Shown here piece after piece: positions 24,700 to 37,019 of a stretch of DNA of 64,000 nt. The stretch covers positions 6,632,852 to 6,696,851 of the forward strand of contig CM055103.1 in assembly GCA_029204225.1 (NCBI GenBank). The letters run 5' to 3'. The position numbers and the translations under genes are program-made. Below the pieces are notes generated by a model. It had not been told where the DNA came from and searched no databases. It saw nothing but the letters and a program-made list of their open reading frames with translations. Positions within the stretch are counted from its first letter, which is position 1; each line of letters opens with the position of its first letter. This DNA comes from Diphasiastrum complanatum. Its lineage: Eukaryota; Streptophyta; Lycopodiopsida; Lycopodiales; Lycopodiaceae.

Positions 24700-27480
24700 T
24701 ACTTGAGTCTTCAGTAAGCTACAAAAATAGATCCAAAGTATCTTTTCCACTTGACTTCCCTTTGATGCTCTTGACTAGCTCCAAATTGCCACCATTAGAA
24801 AAATTCCAAAATAGAAAAATACCCTTTGTAAAGATATTTTTATTTTATTTCTTTAGTTTCGACCACCACCTGGCCCAATCAAAGTGAAAAAATTTCAAAT
24901 CTACATAATGTAGCTCAAATAAACTAAAAAATAAAAATAAATTATTGCAAACTTTGCAATTTCCGTGGGGCATCATATGGACGTATCCCATTTGTTCGCT
25001 CTTCCTGCCCGCCCATTCCGACCCGCCCGACGTCAATACCTCCAGTTAAATTTATTTAACTATGTTGGTTAGTATAATGAAATTTGTTAACTAGACTAGT
25101 TACAGTTATAGAAATATAGTATGCAAAATAATTGTGACTACTATGGCATTCTCATGAGATTAAATGTGATACCAAAAATAGAGTTGAATATCATATCAGA
25201 GAGATTTTTGGTGTCCAAGCTTTGAAAATAGCAATGGCAAGGAGACCAAGATCTACAATTGAGTCTATGATTCTTTACAATGAGAAAGATGATACTGATA
25301 ATTGGAAGCCAACAAAATATATGAAGAATTCATGGGTGTTGTTGCATCCATCATCAAAGGACAATTTTCGACAAAAGAAAAGGGCAAAGATGACATACAA
25401 ATCGTATTAGAAAGCAAAAATTTTGGAGTTTAAGACAACTCCCGGAGGTCACTCTATATCAGTTTTGTTAGTACAACATGTTTGTATGCATTCAAAAATA
25501 AAAGTACAAGATATCAATCCTCATGATCATCGAAAATGTAACTATAAGTATATCAAAACATATGCACTTTATTGCAATCATAAGTGTTTTATGATTGAAG
25601 CTCCTCAGATTACGATATAAATTATTCAACGTTTTTCTTCTTTCAAATTTATATCCATCAAAGATAAGTGAATGGGAGCCATCACAATCACTTGTAGGAA
25701 TATTGGATGTGATTCGCTTAAATGTTGAAAAGCTGCAATACAGATGAAGAAGTCCAAAGAATCTTGCAGATAGTGGCATATATTTTTATGAATCTTCATA
25801 TATACCACAAATGGATGGGGGTTTCGACAAGCTTTGCCAAGTTTTCAGAGTGATGAGTGGCCTATTCCAGACAATATTGTTTCTGAATTCTTTAGATGCA
25901 AGCTACTCTTCGATTTTAGAAATTCCATGAAGATAAGTACAAGTTTGAAAATTGTTCACCTAAGTTGGTTTCTCTCATTGCATATATTTGTTGATTTTTT
26001 CTCAAGTGCAAGTGTTTGAAGGACACCAAATCTATTTGTTTGCAAGAATCTATCATATGAGATTTTGTCAGATCTTATGGATCAAGACTGGGATAGTAAA
26101 ACAAATAACGATATAGAATGTAAAATAAAAAAAGTCGTCAATGATCTTCCATTATCATATCAAAAAAAAAATACTCAATCTCACGTTTAGCTATCAAAGA
26201 TTCAAGAAAACTGATGGTACATGGCTATCACTAGATCAAAACTTACACATAAATGGTCACACTAACTAAAAGGAGATAAGCATCATACACAACGAAAGTT
26301 TTTTTGACTATGATTGAGGTGGAAGAGCATTGGAGCCTTGATTATAGCATAGCAGAGCTTATGCTATTACAAACCAATCTACCCACTTATTTTAGATTCA
26401 TCATCAACGGAAGACTCGTACTCTATGTTTATCGCTAGTTCAAAATAGTACACACTAAAGGAAAATGACATAATTTGCAATGACACATTTACTAATATTT
26501 ATCTCAGTGTTATAGTTGCAAAAAAGACATGAGTTGATAACATGCTGCAAAGATCTACCTACAACAATCACCATTGTGGGAATAGCAATTGATTCCAATA
26601 CAGTTCAGTAAAATATGTGTATAGACTCTTTCATTCAATAGATGAAAGCCCAAGTTGGGCATCAGTTGATGTTTGGGATCCCAATATCAATAAAATGGAG
26701 TTGCATTTGATATATACTTGTATATGTTTCTATCAATTCTATACAATTTGAATTTATGTTTTTTCTGTGCTATCTATATTTTTTTAATCTTTATTTGGAC
26801 AATAAAATTATTATCATGCATATCAGTTGAAAATCTTTTGGCATTATTGTAAGTCGCTTGGCATGTATGGCTAGCATAAAAGAGTCTTCAAAAAATAGGC
26901 TTTGATAATCCTCACTAGCCTCTTGAAGGCACTGAAGTGACACAAAGTGAACCTAACAAAACTGCCAAGATAATCCCTAGTGATCTGATGAACACAACGG
27001 TAAAACGGGCTTTGGCATTTTGCGAGTAAATCATTTGCGAGTTTTGCGAGTTTTGGATTTTTTAAGTTACATAAAATTGATAGCACATGGGGTGCTACCA
27101 TTTTTTGTGGTTTGTGGACATTTGCTCTTGCCATATTCAATTTTTCTCTAGCTTAAATTTATTTACCTAACTGATGACCACCATGTGCATCTTTTTCAAG
27201 CTAATTTTTTTTATCTCGGTCATTACCATCCTTGGCACTTGAAATTTCAAACATGCCGACATGCTCTCTATTTTAGCTACAATAAAAAAAAAATCTAAAT
27301 TTGATAGAACCAATGGATTCTACATAAAACATAGAACCATTTTTTTTTATCATCTCAATCTGAGCTATAATAAGGAATTTATGTTTTCAAAGTTAAGAAT
27401 CAAATTTGTCCTCGACACTTGAAATCCTGAGCATGCTGGCATGCTCAAGATTTCAGTTGCAAAGATAAAATAAAAATCAA
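24700..27480. other. No recognisable gene; degenerate coding-like patches
   Basis: Plus-strand frames at 25222-25410 and 25423-25620 (ending CNHKCFMIEAPQITI) are separated by one stop and look like one broken reading frame. Similar debris continues to about 26300. No domain could be named. The stretch 26300-27480 holds AT-rich sequence and one 89-codon minus-strand frame without known motifs. Confidence 0.4.
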
Positions 27481-27489
27481 AATATGACT

Positions 27490-27655
27490 AAACCAATGGA
27501 TTCCAAAGATTTTTAAATGGCTGACACTAGGCTTGTGCCCACGCCAAACTTCATGATGAGTCTTGTTGTTGACAACTGTGGTGTTGGATCTGTTCTGCAT
27601 GTAACAGGCTGTGGCAGTAGCTTCTGCCTAGAACTTCCCAGGTAGGTGTGCTTGA
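27490..27655 (-). pseudogene. Ty1/copia integrase C-terminal fragment
   Basis: On the minus strand one frame gives EATATACYMQNRSNTTVVN followed by KTHHEVWRGHKPSVSHLK. This is the classical end of copia integrase (A-x-x-x-A-x-Y-x-x-NR...KTP-x-E-x-W-x-G-x-KPSV-x-HL). A stop lies just before the first residue. Upstream, the dispersed repeat B interrupts the element at about 27665. Confidence 0.8.
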
Positions 27656-27664
27656 TGTTTTATG

Positions 27665-29115
27665 TAACCAAAACCAAATAGCACTCATAGTATAATACAC
27701 AATCAAGTTGGGGAATATGATCATATGAACGTATATCATATAAAACTAAGATCAATAGCTTACGTAAATCCTACATCTGGAGCTTTGATATCAGTGTACA
27801 TGAGTAAGTATTCATACATAAAAAACTATCATACATGAAAATTGTCAGTCAAACCTATTGTGAAGTCATTTGCTTGCTACTATTCAGAGCCATTTAGCCT
27901 AAACACCTAAAAAGTTCTAAATGTATAAGGTGAGTCAAATATGTCATTAACTAATAGAATAATCAATCTATAATAATCATTAGAAGCAAAATATGCCTTA
28001 GGTACGTCAACCTTCTAAATTCTTTTATATTCAAATTTCGAGATTCCATTTTATATTTCAAAGTATGTCTTGTTTCAAATTAAGACATCGAGTAATGAAT
28101 TATTACTTAATACAAGTTCCTAAAGAAGCATGATTGCTACAAAATATATAGCAACAGTGCTAAGTTCAAAATAACCAAAACACCACTATATATATTTTGA
28201 ATGGTGTTTTAATTCAAAGTGAATCTAGTAAATACTTGATGGTCCAAAAGAATATATGTTTTGAGTTGTATGATGAGAGCAAATAGAACTTGGGCAAAAT
28301 AGTAGAAATTCTTGTAGTATACATTCTACTCTATAACAATGAAATACATGAACAAATTGTTGTCATTTTGAGCAACATCAGATAGTATCATTACGAGTGC
28401 ACATGTCAGATAGTATCATTACGAGTGCACATGTCATTGTAAGCACTGGTGTGTTCCTGAAAATCACAAGTAGTTAATATGGAACTATTATATATGCAAC
28501 AACATGGCTATGTGTTTATGAAAGTCCATCTTGCATGTGCCCCTCTTGCAAAGAACAGGCATCGACATTTAAACCATATATTTGCATTATTCGGTGGCAT
28601 TATAGAGCATGCCATTTATTCCAATTGTATTGAGGTTTCGCATGGCATTAATGTGACAACACTATTCAAAGAGACAAAAATAAACCCAATCCCTCATTAG
28701 GAATTACTCATTAGGCTTAAATATGTACATATGAAAATGAACCCAATATGAAGATAATGCCCCACATAATGGTAGTGGTACCCTATTAGGCCAACATGAA
28801 TATTTTTTTCTGTAATGGGCCCAACTCATGCCTGTAGATGAGGAGAAATTGGAGACTCTATTAATAAGTTCAGAACAATCTTCGACAAGTCATGCTAGGA
28901 CATAAACATATTTGCTCATTTGCAAATGTTGTCAAAATGCATTCAAGTCTTGTTCTTTTTTTTAATGGAATAGAAGAATTATAAAAATGAGTATATTTTA
29001 GACAAGACCGTGGTGCGTTGGACAAAATCTGTAGCGTCATGTTATAGAATTTATAACAGGATTCATGTGAGGTGTTGTGGAACGAATAGAATCTATGTGT
29101 GTGACATCATGTCTG
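27665..29115 (-). repeat. Dispersed repeat family, copy B
   Basis: This is the reverse complement of copy C (39436-40440), except that 28479-28986 is an extra stretch of about 508 bp absent from C. The right terminus (TTTTGGTTA on the minus strand) abuts a copia integrase remnant. The extra block contains a 73-codon frame (28479-28700) of unknown nature. A copy of the 27-bp unit TCAGATAGTATCATTACGAG plus seven bases is tandemly doubled at about 28379-28432. Confidence 0.75.
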
Positions 29116-30450
29116 AGCTTTATTCACAAAACTGAAATGGAAGCCTAAATTCATATAACTTTAACAGTCCTTCAGAACCTAGTTCTACACTGGAAGGAAT
29201 TATATGAAACTCAATCCAATTGTCTCGTATTTAAGAAATTTTTAAAAAGTAGAGGTTTGATTTAAAAGAGAAATAGCTTTTAAGGGTTCCTAATTTGGAA
29301 TTTATGAGATACCATTTACGAATCCGGATCTATAACCTCCTTTGATACCCCAAACAAGTTTAACCAAGGGTTTCAACTGTTAGCATTACTAATAATATAA
29401 AAACTAACCACTGGTCTACAGATCATTCTAACATCCCCCTTTGAAATCACTGATGTCCCATACCATCAGTTTTTTCTCTAAGAAAGTTCTTTGCTTTTAG
29501 ATCTGCTAATTAGAAAATCAAAAAGATTATTTGACCATCCTATATCCAACTTAGGATCCGATCTTCAACCATTTTCAATTAATACTTCCTACCATTGAAT
29601 TCTCCCATAAAAGAAAATTCCAAACAATTGAAGTATATACCAATAGATATCCAATATATATACCCGAAATGGTACAAGGAATTCAATTCCTTCAAGAAGA
29701 TCTTTAAACGCATTATCCAATAATCCAGAGATCTAAAAAACTCCATCTAGATTTCCAATACCAGATATGCACATATCTATTTCACCAAGTACTAGAGTAC
29801 CCCCATATGTGTTCCTAATGGATCAATTATGATTTAACAAGAATCTGTACATGTTTTTACCGTCACATAAAACAACCCATCTGGTTGGTACTATCATTCC
29901 CAAATTCCAGTTGCAAAGAAATCATCCAACACAGTGCTTGGAAAACCTCCCTCAAGTTTTCCTTTAATATCCTACATCTCAAATCGGAAATGTTGCATTC
30001 TAAAATCCTAAAACTATAAAAAAATTACCGTTTATCATAGTAGTTACCCTTCTTTAAAAAAAAGTGCATCGATTGAAACTATTTTTGATCTCCTAAAATA
30101 TGTTCATCGTAAAGTCATAAATTTCAAAGATCTTTGGCATCCGACTATTTTTCTTGGGCATCAACCTAGATGTGTCCAACAATTATTTTCATGGTACATT
30201 GTGTTATAAGGTAAGAAATTTGCCATGTATACAAACATAACTTATATAAAAGATTATGCAAAAGATCGAGCACCTGCAAGGTATAACAACCCCATTTCAA
30301 AATTTTACGTGATTTTATGAAGTATTATAATAATCTACATGCATCCTATATATTCAAAAGCCAACATAATTCTACATATATTTTAGTAAACATAATTTTT
30401 ATCGATTTTTAAGAAGTCAACATCCTGCATTATATCTTTGAAGTCGATTT
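29116..30450. other. No recognisable gene
   Basis: AT-rich sequence upstream of SWC6 without open frames above 60 codons and without repeats shared inside the window. It may contain distal promoter sequence. Confidence 0.45.
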
Positions 30451-30579
30451 TTGAGAAAAGTTGTCGATTTTATTCCTATACCAAAATTTTCAAGCAAGCA
30501 AACATAGATTTATGCATTGCATAATCCGGATAGTTTATGGCAGTTCATATGAATTGGTCGACAATTGCTTTTGGAGAGA

Positions 30580-30652
30580 GCGAGAGTGGAGGGAGGGAGG
30601 TGAGAGGAGTGGGACGGAGATGAAGGGAGAGAGAGAGGGACAGAGATGCCTG

Positions 30653-30697
<45 letters not shown>

Positions 30698-30953
30698 TTT
30701 TGAGAATTTTTTGGTTTTTAGGGTTAGGATCTTTTAGGGTTTGGGAGCCATAAAATAGCCATAATTCGAGGTGTTGGAGAGTTGAGAGAGAGAGAGAGAG
30801 AGAGAGAGAAATACAAGAAAGAAATAAAGCTTTATTACCGTACATGCCAACAGGCGTATAATACTAAAAGGAGTACAACATAATAGAGAGAGAGACATAA
30901 TATAGAGCGAGAGAGAGAGATAGAGAGAAGCGGATACTTTATATAGCGGGGTA
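30580..30953 (+). promoter_or_regulatory. GA-rich promoter / 5' UTR of SWC6
   Basis: The 370 bp before the start codon are strongly purine-rich on the plus strand. GA runs lie at 30656-30695 (40 bp) and 30784-30809 (26 bp), with further GAGA clusters at 30885-30929. In plants, GA repeats in promoters and 5' UTRs are bound by BASIC PENTACYSTEINE proteins, so these tracts may serve as promoter elements. That function is inference. I cannot place the transcription start; TTTATATAG at 30939 is only 15 bp before the ATG and probably too close to be the TATA box. Confidence 0.45.
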
Positions 30954-33900
30954 ATGGAAGATGACAATCCTCTTTCACGCCAATCGTCACGCATTCGCAA
31001 AATTGCCCCCAAGCTTAGTGCTGCATTGCTTGATCCAAATACTCGGCTGCAGGTAATTGTCCCTCCTTTTCTCTGCAGGATTTAGCGCTTTCCTTGCTCA
31101 AATCATCATTGCATTGCATGACAAGCAGTTGTATTGAGCTTGCAACCATATTGTTTTTGGATGTGCTAACCATTGCTGTTATGACTAGGTAGCTCAAGCT
31201 CGTTTGGATGCGCTTGAGAATGATGGCGTTGCGTTAGATACAGCTGAGGCTGATGAAGATGAAGATGCATTTGCTGGTGATGAAGACTTAGGTAATGCTT
31301 TTGCTCTCAGCTCGTCAGAAATCATAACCCCAGTGTCATTTGCATAAAATATTGATGCACTTTCACTAGTTGTTACACCTGGTTTTTATGATACTGATTT
31401 TGTTTCTTTATTCGTAAATCAATGCCACAGGCCAACTAGGGAGGCTATGGCTCTGCTTACAATTGGAAAGAGGGATTGATAGTTTCATGATGACGACTTC
31501 TGTCAAAAGGCATTGACATAACAAATGGCTAGTTCAGTCTCTTAGAGTTTCAAGTTATTTCACACTAGCCTACTCTAGTCCAGTCCAGTCCACAACACAT
31601 TACACTGTATACTCATAAATGACATATGTTGTTTATAGAATTGGGTCCTACCTCCTGATTGTTGATTCTTGAATGACACATGTTGAGTGCTTATTGGCTT
31701 CGATGCTCATCGTTATATGTCATAACTTAGGAAGATTGAAACTAGAAGAGCTTTTGGAAATTTTTTGAAACACAATAGTGGGTACCTAATCAATGATAGC
31801 TTGACACCTAGTATAAATCAATTGCTTCAATGCTCAATTTAGAACTTATATCTTAAGAAAATTTAAGGGCTTTTCAAAATTGGTTCAAAACTTCAAACAT
31901 TGTTGTAGGTGCCCGATTTCAAGACATGTCAACGGTCACACTTATACACCTAGCCCTTATGACACCATAAGTAGGCCATTAGACACCTATCATATTTGGC
32001 CCTTAGACACGAGGATGATTCACATGGATCACATATAGGAAAGCTCTACCACTTGCGCATTTATTTAGCGAAGGTTTTATTCGAATCCAAGTATATGTTT
32101 GCACTAGTTTGGATAAGATGTAGAAGAGGTTTGCACATTGATTTAAAAAAAATTGTATCCAAAATGAAATAAAATTATAGAAAAGAAAAACCATGTTGAA
32201 CAAAAAAGTTGGTATTTTTGCTTGAGCTTTATATTTGTTTATTTTTTTTCCTATTCAATTTGCTACCAATTTGAGGTTCGTGCGACGATTCAAGGAAATG
32301 CCTATTATTAGGGATAATGTACTTGACATTTCAACAAGACTGGTTGCTCAATCAAGACCTAATCTTGTGTATTTTGGGGGGAGCAAATACAACCCTGGTG
32401 ATTAGGCCACAAGCTTAAACATTCATATGATCAATTAGAAATTATCGCAGCTAAGGCACCTTGGTACTTGTGTGGCTAATGGCATCATCCCAAAGATTCA
32501 TAATTTCATGTTTAGGCTAATCCAAGAGGCTTGAGACACATCTCACCCAATTCCTAAACAACATATAATCATTTTAAACTCTTCATTCTTGAAGAGATAA
32601 AAAGAAAACTTTTCAACTTCAACAACAAGCTTTGTTTAAGGAAGGTTTTGTCTAAGCACCTATTCTCAAGTGCAATTCATCGACATGCAATTTGGGTCGG
32701 TGGTATCTTGTTCCATTTTGTACATCATATTCATTGAAGATATCTCTTTTGAGTGCTTGATTTGAATTATTGATATCTTAACCACTGTACAAAAGACACC
32801 ATAACTCATATGTCCTTTGTCTTCCTTATGTAAGTTCGCGACCAAATGAATTGGCCTCTCAACAACGTGACTATTGACTGCTCATCTAACATGTAATTTT
32901 TGAGTTGTTATTTATCATGTAATTGCTAATAGGGTGTGTAGCTTTCTATGAACAGCTACTGGATTGAGAAAATGTTTCTTTCACAGGTTTTAGTCAAAAG
33001 AAGGCTCCAAAAGGCTCGAAGCGAAAGACTCGGCAAGCCAAGGCTTTAGAACGCTTGGGAAATACAAAAAAAGCACCAAGAACTTTTCTAGAGATGCTAC
33101 ACGAGGTTTGTTTTTCATGTCCCAAAATTATACTTCAATTTTGGTTGCATCTTTTTCTTCATAACCAGGACCACCATTCTATTGGAAGTCTTTTCATTAA
33201 AGCTTTTACTATGTTTAATCTTTTGCATATCCTCCCATGTATGTATATTACCTTGTCAAAGACCTTGCAAAGGACTCTTAAATCAAGTCAAGACACTCCT
33301 CATCATGAGAGTTTTTGAATACACGAGGAATTTCTAAAAACCACGAATTGTTACTCATGTGCTGTTATATTCTTTTGTAGACATTGCGAGTTTGGACTTT
33401 GGAAGTTTGTAGTGGTTTGTATTCTTGTAGTTATTGGAACTTAGAGATTAAGCAACTCCTAGTTCCAAGTTTTAACTTGGATGGAAAGTTGAAGTACGAT
33501 GACGGTTGGTCATGTTTTTTTCTCTCTCTGTACATCATTGATAACAAGACTTATCGTCACCTACAAAGAAGAGCCATGAGACTTTGCAAGGGACTCAAGA
33601 TTGATTAGACATAAGTTGTTGAGATACTGATGTAATGAATTTAGTTTTATTTACTCTACCTAGCAGTGAGCCGCGAAGCAAGTTAGGTCAAGTCCAATCT
33701 GTGCCCCTTTAGAAGGGCCTTACAACCATGTGCCTCAAATAAACAATAACGGTTTGCAGAGTAAATAAGTGGTCATTTACTCTTGATATGCCCTCATGTA
33801 ATGTATGTCCATGACAACCCCCCAAGAGAAGCATTCCCCTCAATGTTATGGGCTATAAAAGAATAACATATATTGAAAGGAGCAAACAAGAGCTAATGTA

Positions 33901-36900
33901 GTTGCCAGAAGATATAATATGTCAAAATGCATGTGTTGTTGAGAAATGTCTTTGTTTTATACAAATTGTGAAAGTGTGTTTGCTGAATAATGTATGCTAG
34001 TATATGGTACCGGTGACTTTTAGCGCCCATTTTAGCAATAGGTGCTTGTCACTCCTTAGCTTTATTGTTTTAGACTTTAGCAAAAGTCCAATCACTACAC
34101 ATGCATTCCTTTTTCCTTCAATGTTAGATTGATTCTTCTAATAATCGGCAAATTTCTGAATGCCTATAATGAAGTCTATTTATACTTAAATAGCTCAGAA
34201 ACTATCTCTATATTAAAAGTTATACAGAAAGAATCTTTATGTCATTGTCTTGAACACCCTAGCCCCAAGGTTCAATCCTTAGTTTGTTGGTATTAAAATC
34301 CCGTACTTATCAAAAGGGGCTCTTCTCTAAGTAAATGATGACATATGAGTTTGAATTTTGTTGCTAATATGTAGTCTATGGCTAAGTTTTTGGTGGACTC
34401 TGAGAACTTTTACTAAAATGTCTTTTTACTCAATAAAAAAATAGCCCAATCTTATAACATTTCAAAGATTGGAGGTTGGTTTGTATGCATATAGCACTCA
34501 TTCATGAGTTGAGTAGACTTTGATTAGCATTCTCTACTTACCCTCTGATTGGTTGTGGTCCTTGGGTAAGTGTAAGCCATCTTACTAATGTGCTTTCCAT
34601 GAGTGGAACCTGGTGAGGAGACCTTTATTTTTCTACTTTCATTCTGAAATCAGCTGTGAGGGTGCAACACTAGTCTCAAGCGCATGATCTCAATTCTCAA
34701 TAGGCTTGGGATACATCATTGATATCAAAACAAGACTTTGATACTTGATCCCAAAATAGGATTTCCATGCCTAGATTGGAGTTTTCCTTTTACCAGCTTT
34801 GTTGGTGACTTTTTTCTTCTGTCTATAAATTCTTAGTCATGCAACGATATCCAACATTCCATACCAACATGGATGCCTATTGGACCTCCATGGAGGCCAT
34901 TCAAAATCCATAATCAAAGTCGATGGCACCAGCTAGCTCCTCACCGAGTTCCAGGGAGGACATTTTTAGAATAAAGGCCAAATGATCTTCATGGCCATTA
35001 TATTGACTTGAGGCCTACAGGAAACAAGCATTGTCTGGATGATAGCCATACAAAATCAATATGGCATCAATTTTTGGATATGAGCATGCTTGCACCAGTT
35101 TATGGCAAGCCACTGCCATACTGGCTCCCTTTCTGAGGTTCAGCTATAATCTTTGGCACCTTCAGATGCCAAAGATCTGCAGCTTTTCTTTTCCAAAGAA
35201 ACCAGTGCACGCGTATCATCTCCCATGCTTTTCTGAGCACGCTCAGACTTGATTGCGAGAGAAATAGGCCACTGGATTACTTGCTTCTCTTGTTTGCTTC
35301 AAGGAAAAATCTGTTTATTTACAATCAAGTGAGGCCATACAGTTTGGGAACAATCCATGGGAGCACCCTGCAGACTACTACTCAAAATATGATCTGATTG
35401 TCCATCCGATCTTTCTGCCCAATTGCTTGCAGGAAAGCTGCCTCATAAACAGGTGGGATTGGGCAATGAGAAACTTGCTGCGACTACATTAATTGTCTGG
35501 CATCCTTTTGAATACATTCTATAAATTTGAGCCAAAAGCCTTCAACTCTCTTCAAAGCAATCCAAGTGAGGTGCTCATCAAAACTCAACTGACAATCAGT
35601 AAGTTATTTACAAGTATTGTATGCTAATAACTGCTGTTTCGGCCAAGCAGCGAATGCTCTTTCTTTGTGCTGTCAGTAACCTCTTTATGTGGAAACTGAA
35701 GGTAGGGCCACATGATGAAGGTATGAGAGAATTTTCACCCTAAATTCTCTCATACCTTCAGAGGTAGCCCTGACCTCCGGAGGCCTCTGGAGGTTGAAAA
35801 AGTCAATCTCTGGAGGCAGGCTACTCCCGGAGGCAGCCGCTGCTTGCTTTACATTGCCTGATCCAGTCCTCCTTTGCCTCCGACATGTGGCTGGCCCCTA
35901 CATTTCAGGATGTTGCGTCTGTGATGTCTTCTCAGATGTGGCTGTTCCCTTGAAGTCAACAGACAGTACTAATGTATAGCATGCAGCAAACTCTATACAC
36001 TGCAAGTCAGACCATTAGGACATCCTTCTGATCTCATGATGCCCCTCAGGGAGCCGAACATACTTGCAAAGCTTTGTATGCAGCAACTTGATCCAGATGA
36101 GCCCTTGCGGTTCTGCAACGAGCTATCTCAGGACCTCTCAGCTTTTCATCTTGATCACCCAATTACAAATCAAGGCTCCAAGACTTAGGCTTGAAGCTTG
36201 CATACATGGTTGCCTAGGAAAACTTAATAGCATGTCTTCAGATTAGATAATATGGAGTCTTGCACATTTGTTATGGCCATAAAGTGTGACATTGAGGGTA
36301 TATGCTGTATAGATGGCATGTAATAAAGAGAAGTGAAAGTTCATGAATGGATCAAATTTGAAGTACACTAATGTGAGTTATCTAGAGTTGACAAGTGAAT
36401 TTGAAGCAGTGCATGGGTCCTTCAAAATAATGGAGGCCAAATTATTGGCGCAATTGCTGGTCAAGCAAAGCAGGCTGAAAGGCTCTTAAATATAATTGAC
36501 AACTTTGGGGATATCTCTGTGTTACATCTAGAAGTAATTTACTGGGCTGTCTAATCTTAAAGAGGATAGGCTCAGCTAGTTGGACTTTGCAGATGCTTGT
36601 TATAGTAACTGTGGTCAACTTTCATTTCGGCATCTGTGATATTTCTTTGTCTCTTTGAGCTTGTTTAATTCTAATCAACCTTGAACTCTTCTTGAACTTT
36701 CCTGAGGATGAGTCTATTGGGCTTGGGTGGGTATCAGAAATGCTATGAATATATTTTTTCAAGTAACAACATGGACATCTGCTGATGATGTGTTTTGTGC
36801 AGTGCAGACAAATTTAGAAGCGCTTCCTGCACATGTGCCTTCTTATCTGACAGCCGCTGTTGGGCCTCCAAATTCAGGTTCTCGTCGTCACTTCTGTTCA

Positions 36901-37011
36901 GTTTGTGGCTACTTGTCTACTTATACATGTCCACGATGTGGAGCTCGCTTTTGTTCATCCCAGTGCCAAATTGTTCATAATGATACACGATGCCAAAAGT
37001 TCGTTGCATAG
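30954..37011 (+). CDS. SWC6: SWR1-complex subunit 6 / HIT zinc-finger protein (ZNHIT1 family)
   Basis: Four exons join to a 174-residue protein: 30954-31052, 31189-31291, 32987-33105 and 36808-37011. All three introns are GT-AG and the frame is kept. The protein starts MEDDNPLSRQSSRIRK, has an acidic stretch (about residues 55-67), then GSKRKTRQAKALER (residues 75-90), the conserved basic block of this family. AP-x-x-FLEMLHE follows, then HVPSYLTAAVGPP. It ends with the HIT zinc finger: FCSVCGY, CPRCGARFCSSQC, H and C, closing in DTRCQKFVA, the usual family C-terminus. Arabidopsis SEF/AtSWC6 has a similar length and layout. In plants this protein is a subunit of the nuclear SWR1 complex, which deposits histone H2A.Z. 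The start is the first ATG of the only frame that splices correctly. Intron 2 (1.7 kb) and intron 3 (3.7 kb) are very long. The acceptor AG at 36806-36807 was chosen because the alternative at 36802 gives an immediate stop. All metal ligands are present, so the gene appears intact. Confidence 0.93.
35716..35760. repeat. Perfect 19-bp hairpin in SWC6 intron 3
   Basis: TGAAGGTATGAGAGAATTT at 35716-35734 is exactly complementary to 35742-35760, with a 7-base loop TCACCCT. Pairing does not extend outward. A GC-richer stretch with repeated GGAGGC/CTCCGGAGG motifs follows (35770-35840). It could be the core of a tiny foldback element. Confidence 0.85.
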
Positions 37012-37019
37012 CGTTGCTA

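Noticed and set aside
28379-28432. CRISPR-like direct repeats
   Set aside because: Only two adjacent copies of a 27-bp unit without spacers; a simple tandem duplication in a plant repeat.
36727-36807. Upstream extension of the last SWC6 exon to the ATG at 36727
   Set aside because: The homologous protein starts this exon at the residues encoded from 36808, and a good acceptor CAG lies just before; the upstream codons are intron.
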